A stretch of DNA of 6,896 bases from CAYSPU01 sp964432995 (GCA_964432995.1 CAYSPU010000291.1:1-6896); one strand, 5' to 3'. Shown: positions 1 through 6,725, counted from the stretch's first letter. Numbers and translations are program-made. The notes: generated by a model not told the origin, from the sequence alone.

Positions 1-2
1 GC

Positions 3-1100
3 GCGCTCGCCCGGGCGGCGGGGACGTCGTCCGCCCGCGTGGCGGTGCACACCCTGCACCAGCACGATGCGCCGGATTGCGACTTCTCGGCGGAACGCAT
101 CCTGGAGGAGGCGGGGCGTGACCCGCTCCAGTTCGCGGGCCGGTTTCAGCGTCAGGTGATCGCCGACGTCGAACGCGCCGTGCACGACTCCCTCGATCGG
201 GCCCAACCGCTAACGGACGTCGGACTGGGCGAGGCGTGCGTGGACCAGGTCGCCTCGAATCGACGGCTCCTGGGCGCCGACGGCAAGGTGTATGCCACGC
301 GCTACACCACGACGAAGGATCCGACGCTGCGCGCCGAACCGGAAGGGGTGATTGACCCGACGGTATCGCTCGTGAGCTTGTGGAATGGAGATCGGCCGGT
401 CGCGGTGTTGAGCTACTACGCGACGCATCCGCAGAGCTACTATCGCACCGGGGTGCCGAATCCGGACTTCCCCGGAGTGGCGCGGTTCTTCCGCCAACTG
501 GAGGTCCCTGCGGCCTTGCACATTCATTTCACGGGTGCCGGCGGCAACCTGGGCGCGGGCAAATACAACGACGGCTCCATGGAGAACCGGTGGATCCTGG
601 CGGAACGCCTGGCCGACGGGATGCGTCGCGCCTGGGAGAACACCCGGCGCCAACCGATGGGCGCCGCCGACGTGAGTTGGACGGTCGAGTCCGTGTCGTT
701 GCCGCCGCCGAAACACCTCACGGTGGAAGCACTCGAAGCGGCGTTGAAGTCGGGAACCAACTCGACGGCGACCGCAGGCATCGCCTCCCGACTGGCCTGG
801 CTGCGGCGTTGTCAGGCGGGGCATCAGGTTGACGTGGCGTGCCTGGGATTGGGTCGGGCGCGGGTGTTACACATGCCGGGAGAGCTGTTCGTCGAATACC
901 AATTGGCGGCGAAGGCGCTGCGGTCGGACTTGGTGGTGGCGATGGCGGCGTACGGCGATTACGCGCCGTGGTACATTGGGACTGCCGTCGCGTATGAGCA
1001 GGGCGGCTACGAGACGGGGCCGGACGCCTCGAATGTCGCCCCCGAGGTGGAGGCTGTATTGATGGGCGCCATGCGCACGCTGCTCCAGGGTGCGAGGTAG
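3..1100 (+). CDS. Neutral/alkaline ceramidase-like hydrolase, C-terminal part (5' truncated by window edge)
   Basis: The frame is open to the window edge, and the residues before the GTG at 39 read as continuing protein, so that GTG is probably not the start and the N-terminus lies outside the window. Numbered from the GTG, visible motifs are TLHQHDAPD (5-13), SYYATHPQSYY (125-135), HIHFTGAGGN (161-170), MPGELFVEYQLA (279-290) and APWYIGTAVAYEQGGYE (309-325). Their order and spacing match the neutral/alkaline non-lysosomal ceramidase family, whose zinc site uses two His, one Glu and one Tyr. By motif alignment the likely equivalents are a His in HQH (7 or 9), H130, E282 and Y312. Known members hydrolyse the N-acyl bond of ceramide, usually outside the cytoplasm. 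Many PVC-group paralogues with this domain have no proven substrate, so ceramidase activity is an inference. The signal peptide cannot be seen. It converges with the gene ending at 1368. Confidence 0.8.
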   Translation, partial: ALARAAGTSSARVAVHTLHQHDAPDCDFSAERILEEAGRDPLQFAGRFQRQVIADVERAVHDSLDRAQPLTDVGLGEACVDQVASNRRLLGADGKVYATRYTTTKDPTLRAEPEGVIDPTVSLVSLWNGDRPVAVLSYYATHPQSYYRTGVPNPDFPGVARFFRQLEVPAALHIHFTGAGGNLGAGKYNDGSMENRWILAERLADGMRRAWENTRRQPMGAADVSWTVESVSLPPPKHLTVEALEAALKSGTNSTATAGIASRLAWLRRCQAGHQVDVACLGLGRARVLHMPGELFVEYQLAAKALRSDLVVAMAAYGDYAPWYIGTAVAYEQGGYETGPDASNVAPEVEAVLMGAMRTLLQGAR

Positions 1101-1111
1101 CGACCAAGACC

Positions 1112-1133
1112 GGTCCCAGGTTCCTGCGGGACC
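1112..1133 (+). terminator. Possible terminator hairpin after the ceramidase-like gene
   Basis: Twelve bases after the TAG stop, GGTCCC (1112-1117) pairs with GGGACC (1128-1133). An inner AGG/CCT can extend the stem. No T-run follows, so it is not a classical intrinsic terminator. Its position is the main argument for a role in transcription ending. Confidence 0.3.
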
Positions 1134-1144
1134 TGCCCGCGAAA

Positions 1145-1261
1145 AGGATGAACAACAAAGGCGCCAAGAAACGAAGTCGACGGAAGGCGAACGGAGAGGG
1201 ATCGAGGCGGGGCATTCTCAGGGAGTCGCCTTTGCGTCTTCGCGCCTTTGTTGTCGATCCT
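1145..1261. repeat. Imperfect inverted repeat (about 32-bp arms) between convergent genes
   Basis: The left arm (1145-1176) and right arm (1230-1261) are imperfect reverse complements, matching at about 26 of 32 positions. The longest exact block is 13 bp, GCGCCTTTGTTGT at 1242-1254 and its complement at 1152-1164. The spacer is 53 bp. The motif family (runs like CTTTGCGTCTTCGCGCCTTTG) recalls dispersed intergenic repeats seen in many environmental bacteria; that comparison is from memory. The element lies between a gene ending at 1100 and an opposing gene ending at 1368, so it could act as a shared terminator or be a small non-autonomous repeat. A 78-codon open frame across it (1148-1384) is not credible as a gene. 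Confidence 0.7.
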
Positions 1262-1367
1262 GAGCGCGGACCGCGGGTCTTCTGGATCCGCAGCAAGACG
1301 CCCACAACTCTGACAGGCAGGGCTGAGGTTCTTGCCGTGTTCCCGTGGCGAGTCCCGGGCTGGGGGA

Positions 1368-1988
1368 TTACTGCAGCTTTTTGACGTCCGGGATGGCCTG
1401 TTTCACGACGCCGAACCAGAAGTTGCGGAACCCAAAGCCGGCGGCCCGGTAGACGCCGCGCTGTGAGGCCAGGACCTCCCGTTTCTCGACGTCAAACAGG
1501 ACGATGTGGAGGCTGCCCTTTTTGGACGCGCTCACGAAGCGGTCGACGACGAACACAAGGCCCACGCCAGCCTTTTCCCTCATCGTGTAGGAGCGAATGG
1601 CTTTGGCGATGTCCTTCTCGGTGATGTGGGTCTCCGCCAGCAAGGCGTCCGTGCCATCTTCGCGGATGACCTGGTCCGGCTTGGCGAGCTTGTTGCGCTC
1701 GGACATGCCGCCGATGTCGACAATGACCTTCTTGCCCAAGGTCTTCCCGACACGCTCGGCCCACGGTTCACTGACAAAGAGGGCGTTCCACGCTTCGAAC
1801 ATCTCCGGGAAGATCTTGTCGGTGTCGTTGAAGTCCTGCGTGCCGTACATGCGCACCAGGGAATAGTCGATGCCGGCCCAGACGACCGAATCCGCCTTGC
1901 GAAGGGCTTGCCCATCGGCCTTCGAATCGGCGGCGATGACCGCCAGACTGCAGCAGAACAATGCGATCGGGATGAGGGACGCGTTCAT
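1368..1988 (-). CDS. Exported protein of unknown function, 206 aa (downstream member of a pair)
   Basis: The function is not recognised. The N-terminus (about 1-20) is a short hydrophobic signal peptide with probable cleavage near A19 or A20. Cys12 and Cys13 sit inside the hydrophobic stretch without a proper lipobox, so it is probably not a lipoprotein. The mature protein has no membrane segment. Distinctive stretches are VVWAGIDYSLVRMYG (35-49), FEAWNALFVSE (64-74), KKVIVDI (86-92), GVGLVFVVDRF (141-151) and GFGFRNFWFG (184-193). This pattern resembles, from memory, exported hypothetical proteins common in Bacteroidota. The hydrophobic strand-like blocks suggest a compact alpha/beta fold. 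The ATG at 1988 gives a good signal peptide, but its upstream bases (CCCCATTTCACC) contain no Shine-Dalgarno motif. It lies 221 bp downstream of the similarly sized gene ending at 2210, same strand, so co-transcription is plausible. Confidence 0.85.
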   Translation of the reverse strand: MNASLIPIALFCCSLAVIAADSKADGQALRKADSVVWAGIDYSLVRMYGTQDFNDTDKIFPEMFEAWNALFVSEPWAERVGKTLGKKVIVDIGGMSERNKLAKPDQVIREDGTDALLAETHITEKDIAKAIRSYTMREKAGVGLVFVVDRFVSASKKGSLHIVLFDVEKREVLASQRGVYRAAGFGFRNFWFGVVKQAIPDVKKLQ

Positions 1989-2209
1989 GGTGAAATGGGG
2001 CTTGGAGTTGACGACCGTGTGCCGCCCTTCTACGACGTGACCCGGGGTGCCGTCAATCGATCTGTCGCTGGAGGCGGCGGGATTCGAGTCCCATCTGGCG
2101 GTTTCGGGGCCCCGGCGGTCGTGGGCGACTCCGCATCACCCGCGATGCCATCAGGTGGCCGATCTGTGGGGGAATCCCGAGACTCGACGCGGCGGGAATA
2201 CCCTGGGGT
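1989..2209. other. Gap between the two exported-protein genes, no gene seen
   Basis: This 221-bp gap separates two same-strand genes. It contains a 10-bp perfect palindrome, CGGGGCCCCG, at 2105-2114. The gap could hold a promoter for the downstream gene or an mRNA processing site; I see no convincing -35/-10 pair and no tRNA. Confidence 0.45.
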
Positions 2210-2824
2210 CTACTTGAGTTTCTTGGCGACGAGGATGCCAAGTTCCTTGCCGGCTTTGGCGTAGGACTCACCGAGGCGCGTCGACTCGTAATAGTCGTCC
2301 CCGGTCACATTCCGGCCGGGGGACTTCCGGATGTCAACCTTGGCGACGGTGTTGTCCTTCCTGGCAGTCTCGACGAAGGAAACTTCGGCGTCGATGTAGG
2401 CGTTGCCGCGCGTGATCCAGACGTTGAAACCCGGCTCCATGTACGTGGTCTTGAAGATCAGGGTGTACTTGGCGCCCGTCGCCTTGGGGTCCAGGCGCAG
2501 GTCGATCTTGCGATCCCGCAGCATCTTGTTGAAGAGGTCTTCGAACTTGGGTTCGTAAACGCGGGCGCGGTCCGCCGTCCATGCCTCCTTCCAGCGATCC
2601 CCTTTGCCGGGGCTCTTGGCATTGTGGTCGGTGGTCTTCTTCTGGATGTAGGCCTCCTCGGTCATGTCCCCCACTTTGGAGATCTCATAGACGTACTCCA
2701 CTTTGATGACCTTCTCGCCCTTCAGGGCGTTGAGGTCACCGGAGACGACCTTGACGTCCATGGCGCGGACGGTTCCGAGGGCGAGCAACATCGCGGAGGC
2801 GATGGCAATGGTGTTGGATTTCAT
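2210..2824 (-). CDS. Exported protein of unknown function, 204 aa (upstream member of a pair)
   Basis: The function is not recognised. The frame is open upstream to 3349, but the ATG at 2824 is chosen because it begins a textbook signal peptide: Lys at position 2, a hydrophobic core at 5-17, and likely cleavage after the VRA at 19-21. The upstream extension is Arg/Pro-rich and crosses a palindrome-rich non-coding region. The mature protein is soluble and rich in Lys and Asp. Notable stretches are KVIKVEYVYEISKVG (38-52), DRWKEAW (76-82), FEDLFNKMLRDRKIDL (94-109), GAKYTLIFKTTYMEPGFNVW (117-136), a strand-like AYIDAEVSFV (142-151) and RLGESYAKAGKELG (183-196). The PGFN segment, beta strand and C-terminal ESYAKAGKELG helix recall Bacteroidota hypothetical proteins (comparison from memory). 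The start is preceded by AACCAACTCT, with no Shine-Dalgarno motif. It heads a probable two-gene unit with 1368-1988. Confidence 0.85.
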   Translation of the reverse strand: MKSNTIAIASAMLLALGTVRAMDVKVVSGDLNALKGEKVIKVEYVYEISKVGDMTEEAYIQKKTTDHNAKSPGKGDRWKEAWTADRARVYEPKFEDLFNKMLRDRKIDLRLDPKATGAKYTLIFKTTYMEPGFNVWITRGNAYIDAEVSFVETARKDNTVAKVDIRKSPGRNVTGDDYYESTRLGESYAKAGKELGILVAKKLK

Positions 2825-3315
2825 AGAGTTGGTTGAATCTGAACTGATGGGCGTTTGGTAGCATACCGCAGATTGGGTGGCAATGAGGGAGTGGGGCCCC
2901 GGATCCTCGCGCAAGTGGCGCTGGGGGTTCGTTCGTCCCCCGTCGGAGCGCGGTTTTCGCCCGTGCCGGTTCGATGCTTCACCCGCCCGCCGGCGGGAGT
3001 CCTTCGCGAGGGTGCATCCCCAGGTCGTCGGTGTACGGACAGCGCCGTCTGGCCGTTCCGGACCGCCCGCCGTCCCGGCGGGCAGCAGCCTCACCGGCCG
3101 GATGCGTTCGCGAACCATCGGCGCACTACCGCCCAGCGCGGCTGCCGCGACCGGGGACCGGTCGCGCTCCGGACCGCCCACCGACGGGGACTGGAGACCG
3201 ACAACCTCCGGATGCACTGCCTTCGCGATCGCAAGGCGTGAGTGGCATGGGAGGCAAGGTTGCCCTGCCGGGAGAAGGAAGGAACCCTCTTTCCCGGGAA
3301 CGGGGAACGATCCCC
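2825..3315. other. Gene-free, palindrome-rich intergenic region
   Basis: About 490 bp between the start of the 204-aa gene and the DUF4143 remnant. Several frames stay open here because of high GC, but their translations are low-complexity Arg/Pro/Gly-rich and share no recognisable family. The promoter for the 204-aa gene should lie near 2830-2900; TATGCT on the minus strand (2860-2865) is a weak -10 candidate without a correctly spaced -35. The rest is dominated by hairpins and short direct repeats, listed separately. Confidence 0.6.
2986..3183. repeat. Cluster of perfect palindromes and hairpins (REP-like)
   Basis: Perfect inverted structures are packed together: CCCGCCGGCGGG at 2986-2997, an 8-bp stem with a TCC loop at 3065-3083, CCGGCCGG at 3094-3101, GTTCGCGAAC at 3106-3115, and a 9-bp stem with a GGA loop at 3146-3166. 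A direct repeat, TCCGGACCGCCC(G/A)CCG, occurs at 3057-3072 and 3168-3183 with one mismatch. The two stems each have 3-nt loops. This looks like a REP/BIME-type intergenic repeat cluster; no T-run follows either stem, so intrinsic termination is not indicated. Confidence 0.55.
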
Positions 3316-3318
3316 TCA

Positions 3319-3525
3319 GGCGAGCAACTGACCCAGCGGAATGGCCCACAGTCGGTCCCCGAGCTTCACCGCCTCGCGGCCGTGCTCGATCACGAAATCG
3401 ACTTCATGCCGGCCCTGCTCGTGCCAGAAGGACAACCGAAGGCCGAAACCGTTGCGCGGGCTGCCCACTTCTGGCTGAATGAGCGGCAACTCGCGCCGCC
3501 GGATGAAGCTGAAGTCCACAGTTGA
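3319..3525 (-). pseudogene. Remnant of an AAA-ATPase/DUF4143 protein, C-terminal end with internal deletion
   Basis: On the minus strand the frame ending at the TGA at 3316-3318 reads LRLSFWHEQGRHEVDFVIEHG, then after a few residues KLGDRLWAIPLGQLLA. Both blocks are typical of the C-terminal DUF4143 domain of ATP-binding proteins of the COG1373 type: the FW...G.EVDFV nuclease-like strand and the terminal GDRLWAIPL..LL. In intact proteins about 45-50 residues, beginning with an IEVK-like motif, normally separate them; here only about five remain, so an in-frame internal deletion is inferred. No ATPase portion exists upstream, because the divergent symporter gene begins at 3541. The similarity is clearest over 3319-3441; bases 3442-3525 are only tentatively part of it. 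The remnant is almost certainly non-functional. Confidence 0.65.
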
Positions 3526-3540
3526 ACTGCAATTCGTAAG

Positions 3541-5022
3541 ATGAGTCTGACGCACCCGACGACCATCACCTTCGTGCTTTACATGGCGGCGATGGTGGCG
3601 ATCGGGTTCGCCGGCTGGCGGAGCACAAGGAATCTGTCTGACTACCTGTTGGGCGGGCGCCGGCTGGGTCGGGTGGTGACCGCGCTGAGCGCCGGGGCGT
3701 CGGACATGAGCGGGTGGCTCCTGATGGGCTTGCCGGGGGCGCTGTATGGGGTGGGGCTCTCGGCGAGTTGGATCGCGATCGGGTTGACCGTGGGGGCGTG
3801 GTTCAACTGGCAAGTGGTGGCCGGTCGGTTGCGCGTGTACACCGAACTGGCCCAGGGCGCGCTCACGCTGCCCGACTACTTCACGCACCGGTTCGAGGAT
3901 CGCTCCCGTTTGCTGCGCGCCTTCGCGGCCCTGGTGATCCTGGTATTCTTCACGATCTATTGCGCGTCGGGGATGGTGGCCGGGGCAAGGTTGTTCGAGC
4001 GGACCTTTGGCTTGAGCTATCCGCTGGCCCTGGGGCTGGGCGCGGCGGTCACAATCCTCTACGTGTTTGTCGGCGGGTTCCTGGCGGTGAGTTGGACGGA
4101 CACGGTGCAGGCGGCGCTGATGATCTTTGCGCTGCTGCTGGTGCCGGCGGTGGTGGTGGTTCAGGCGGGCGGCCTTGCCCACGCCCTCGAGGCGGTGCGC
4201 GCCGTCGATGCGCAGCGGCTGGATTTCCTGAGCGGCACCAGTTGGATTGGCGTGGCGTCGCTGCTCGCCTGGGGGCTGGGCTACATGGGACAGCCGCACA
4301 TCCTGGCGCGGTTCATGTCGGCGGAGTCGGTGCGCGTGATGCCGGCGGCGCGGCGGATTGGCATGACCTGGATGGTCCTTTGCCTAGTGGGTGCCATGGC
4401 GGCGGGCTTCTTTGGGATCGCCCATTTCAGCGCGCACCCGGAGCTCGCCGAACCGGTGCGGGCCAATCGGGAGACGGTGTTCATCACGTTGTCGCAGGTG
4501 CTGTTCAACCCCTGGATGGCGGGCATTCTGCTCTCGGCGGTGCTCGCGGCGATCATGAGCACCCTGTCCTGTCAGTTGCTGGTCTGCAGCTCCGCTCTGA
4601 CCCAGGATTTCTACCGGGCGGTTCTGCGTCCGGGAGCGTCGCAGCGGGAGTTGGTGTGGATGGGCCGCGCCATGGTGTTGCTTGTGGCGGCAGTAGCCTT
4701 GGCCATTGCCTGGGATCCGGAGAGTCGCGTCCTGGGCTTGGTGGGCTATGCCTGGGCGGGGTTTGGGTCGGCGTTCGGGCCGGTGGTGATCCTCTCCCTG
4801 GTCTGGCCGCGAATGACCCGGAACGGCGCCCTGGCCGGAATGCTGACCGGGGCCGTCACGGTTGTCATCTGGCGCAACGGCGGGTGGTGGGGCCTGTATG
4901 AGATGATCCCCGGGTTTGGCCTGGCCAGTGCGGCGGTGGTGATGGGCAGTCTGCTGGATCGGCCGCCGTCGGCGGCGGTTGCGGAAATGTTCGAGCAGAT
5001 GCGGAGGGAGGCAAGGAGTTAG
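3541..5022 (+). CDS. putP: Sodium/proline symporter PutP (SSS family)
   Basis: Imports L-proline with Na+ across the inner membrane, supplying carbon, nitrogen or a compatible solute. The 493-residue protein aligns almost end to end with Escherichia coli PutP (502 aa). Hallmarks include WRSTRNLSDYLLGGRRLG (26-43), the Na+-site motif SAGASDMSGWLLMGLPGA with D55, GRLRVYTE, LTLPDYFTHRFEDRSR, FFTIYCASGMVAGARLFE, GGFLAVSWTDTVQA, GLGYMGQPHILARFM, and MSTLSCQLLVCSSALTQD with S340 and T341. D55, S340 and T341 fall at the same residue numbers as in E. coli, where they take part in Na+ binding. About thirteen membrane helices are expected. The ATG at 3541 is supported by this alignment; GTAAG just upstream is at best a weak ribosome-binding site. 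It lacks the short C-terminal tail of the E. coli protein. No putA proline dehydrogenase is in view. The final codons and stop lie in a 7-bp repeat array. Confidence 0.96.
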   Translation: MSLTHPTTITFVLYMAAMVAIGFAGWRSTRNLSDYLLGGRRLGRVVTALSAGASDMSGWLLMGLPGALYGVGLSASWIAIGLTVGAWFNWQVVAGRLRVYTELAQGALTLPDYFTHRFEDRSRLLRAFAALVILVFFTIYCASGMVAGARLFERTFGLSYPLALGLGAAVTILYVFVGGFLAVSWTDTVQAALMIFALLLVPAVVVVQAGGLAHALEAVRAVDAQRLDFLSGTSWIGVASLLAWGLGYMGQPHILARFMSAESVRVMPAARRIGMTWMVLCLVGAMAAGFFGIAHFSAHPELAEPVRANRETVFITLSQVLFNPWMAGILLSAVLAAIMSTLSCQLLVCSSALTQDFYRAVLRPGASQRELVWMGRAMVLLVAAVALAIAWDPESRVLGLVGYAWAGFGSAFGPVVILSLVWPRMTRNGALAGMLTGAVTVVIWRNGGWWGLYEMIPGFGLASAAVVMGSLLDRPPSAAVAEMFEQMRREARS

Positions 5023-5198
5023 GAGTTAGGAGTTAGGAGCTAGGAGCTAGGGGGCGCAAAGATGCATGGTTCGGTGACTCGCTGCGGCTCGGGATCAAGA
5101 CTGACTCGGCCGAGAGGTTTCACCGTGCCGTGCAAGAGCAGGCCTGAGACACTCACAGCCCCTAGCTCCTAGCTCCTAGCTCCCAGCTTCCAGTTCCT
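5014..5198. repeat. Inverted heptanucleotide arrays bounding a 185-bp element between convergent genes
   Basis: The left array (5014-5048) has three AGGAGTT and two AGGAGCT units, followed by AGGGGGC. The right array (5157-5198), read on the minus strand, has AGGAACT, GGAAGCT, GGGAGCT, AGGAGCT, AGGAGCT and AGGGGCT. The arrays are therefore inverted relative to each other and could fold into a long imperfect stem. The interior holds a second inverted pair, 5064-5077 with 5120-5133 (11 of 14 matching), and a 10-bp palindrome, CTCGGCCGAG, at 5105-5114. Both flanking stop codons are TAG triplets within the array edges (5020-5022 and 5197-5199). It could serve as a bidirectional terminator, or be a mobile miniature element of the STRR type known as heptanucleotide repeats in cyanobacteria. 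Confidence 0.8.
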
Positions 5199-6702
5199 AT
5201 TCCGCCAGCAGTCTGGCGTTCGTGATCTTGAAAACGAACGCGTGACGGCACGGCGCCTGGTCGGGACCGAGCTTCGGGGTCTGGATGGTGAGGGTGCTTC
5301 CGCTGGCCCGGGACTGGAGTTCGCCGGGGTGACCGAGCAGGGTAACCTTGGAGGCGGCGCCGAGCTGGAGGCCGCGGAGGACGAGTTCGTCGCCGGGCCA
5401 ACCGGGCGTGATGGCGTAGAGGGTGTCGCCTCTGCGCGTGAAGAAGGCCTGTTTGACGGCGACCCCGTTCTTCGGCTGTTGGCCGATCTGTTCCATCAGG
5501 TTGTATTTGACCCGGTATTCGCCGAATTCCTGTCCGGGGCGTTTGCCTTCGGACCACTGGCAGTCGCGACCGGCGTGGCGGGTGCCGTAGATGGCCTCGC
5601 CGTTGACCCGGAGCCAGTCGCCGATGTCGAGCAGGCGCTGCTGCATGATCACCGGGATCCGGCCGTCGGCGGTCGGTCCGATGTCGAGGAGGAAGTTGCC
5701 GCCGCGGCTGACGAGGTCGATGAGCGTGAGGATCATTTCGCGGGCGGGTTTGTAGTCGTCGGCGGTTTCGGCGCGGTTGTAGCCGTAGGAATAGGCCATG
5801 CCGCGGCTTTCCTCCCAGGGATGGGAGGCGTCTTTGAGGCCGGCGCCGTATTCGGTGGTCCAGTAGCCGCCGTGTTTGTGGCGACACTCCTTGCCCCAGC
5901 GATCGTTGATGACGACGGTGTCTTTGCAGGGAGACTCGTTGAAGAGCCAGGCCAGGAGTTCCTCGGATTTCCAGTCCTTGGAGGGCAGGTCCCATTCGCC
6001 GTCGCTGAAGATGATCCAGGGGCGGTAGCGGGTGACGACGTCCTTGAACTGGGGAATCATGTGTTCGGTGACATAGCGGGGCTTGTCCTGGAGCCAGAGG
6101 GGATTGAACCACTCGTAGAGCGAGTAGTAGAACCCGAACTTGACGCCGCGTTTCTCGACGGCGGTGCGCAACTCGCCCATCAGATCGCGCTTGGGGCCGA
6201 TCTCGACGGCGTTCCAGGGTCGGCCCCAGGTGCGGCTGGCCTCGGCGCTCGGCCAGAGGCAGAAACCCTCGTGGTGTTTCGAGGTGGGCACGATGTACTT
6301 GGCGCCGGCGCGGGCGAAGAGGTCCGCCCATTGGTCGGCGTCGAAGAGTTCGCAGCGAAACTGCGGGGCGAAGTCCCGATAGTCGAAGTTCTCGCCGTAG
6401 TTCTTCTTGTGGAACTGCCACCAGGGGTTGTCGGCCTTCTTGTTCGACATGTTGTTCCAATACCACTCGGCGTATTGCTCGCGGGCGCCCCAGGCGGGCA
6501 CGGAGTAGACGCCCCAATGGATGAAGACGCCGAACTTGGCGTCGGCGAACCACTCGGGGGTGGGACGCTGGTCGAGGGATTCCCAACGGGGTTCGTAGCG
6601 CGGGGCCGCGGCGGCGGCGGAGAGCGGCAGGGCGCTCAGGAGGACGGCGAGCAGCACGGTGTGGCAGAGCCGGTAGAGAGGATTTGTCATCGGTGATGTC
6701 AT
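5197..6702 (-). CDS. Secreted GH29 alpha-L-fucosidase
   Basis: Retaining exo-glycosidase that releases terminal L-fucose from glycans, acting outside the cytoplasm. The 501-residue protein starts with a signal peptide (to about residue 33, ending in an Ala run). The GH29 catalytic domain follows: TPEWFADAKFGVFIHWGVYS (48-67), SKHHEGFCLW (141-150), KFGFYYSLYEWFNP (188-201), FSDGEWD (232-238) with D234 as probable nucleophile, VVINDRWG (263-270), HGGYWTTEYG (277-286) and GGNFLLDIGPTADG (334-347). E284 is the likely acid/base by alignment to the human FUCA1 region. The motif set matches the broad-specificity GH29-A type. The C-terminal portion (about 395-501) looks like the usual beta-sandwich domain; no extra carbohydrate-binding module is seen. 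Length is normal. An ATG at 6690 is an alternative start that also keeps a signal peptide. No sulfatase, fucose transporter or fucose catabolic gene is adjacent. Its stop codon lies in the heptamer array. Confidence 0.96.
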   Translation of the reverse strand: MTSPMTNPLYRLCHTVLLAVLLSALPLSAAAAAPRYEPRWESLDQRPTPEWFADAKFGVFIHWGVYSVPAWGAREQYAEWYWNNMSNKKADNPWWQFHKKNYGENFDYRDFAPQFRCELFDADQWADLFARAGAKYIVPTSKHHEGFCLWPSAEASRTWGRPWNAVEIGPKRDLMGELRTAVEKRGVKFGFYYSLYEWFNPLWLQDKPRYVTEHMIPQFKDVVTRYRPWIIFSDGEWDLPSKDWKSEELLAWLFNESPCKDTVVINDRWGKECRHKHGGYWTTEYGAGLKDASHPWEESRGMAYSYGYNRAETADDYKPAREMILTLIDLVSRGGNFLLDIGPTADGRIPVIMQQRLLDIGDWLRVNGEAIYGTRHAGRDCQWSEGKRPGQEFGEYRVKYNLMEQIGQQPKNGVAVKQAFFTRRGDTLYAITPGWPGDELVLRGLQLGAASKVTLLGHPGELQSRASGSTLTIQTPKLGPDQAPCRHAFVFKITNARLLAE

Positions 6703-6725
6703 GGTTCTCTGGGACAGATTTAAGC

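Noticed and set aside
39..41. GTG as start of the first gene
   Set aside because: The frame continues to the window edge and the family needs a longer N-terminal part, so the gene is truncated rather than starting here.
1148..1384. 78-codon open frame on the plus strand
   Set aside because: It spans the inverted repeat, is basic low-complexity sequence and overlaps the end of the opposing gene.
2079..2092. GGATTCGAGTCCC, like a tRNA T-arm
   Set aside because: No matching acceptor stem, D-arm or anticodon arm is found around it, and the T-stem pairing is poor.
3225..3232. GCGATCGC (HIP1 octamer)
   Set aside because: A single copy in GC-rich DNA is expected by chance and does not indicate a cyanobacterial origin.
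2825..3349. Upstream extension of the 204-aa protein to a 379-residue frame
   Set aside because: The extension is Arg/Pro/Gly-rich, runs through the palindrome cluster and would bury a perfect signal peptide in the middle of the protein.
3714..4901. 395-codon frame inside putP
   Set aside because: It is Gly/Ala/Arg-rich shadow sequence; the PutP frame is unambiguous.
5014..5198. CRISPR-like array
   Set aside because: The repeat units are 7 bp, contiguous and without spacers, and no cas gene is present.
5242..6696. 484-codon open frame antisense to the fucosidase
   Set aside because: It is a composition shadow of the GC-rich GH29 gene; the opposite strand encodes clear catalytic motifs and this frame encodes none.
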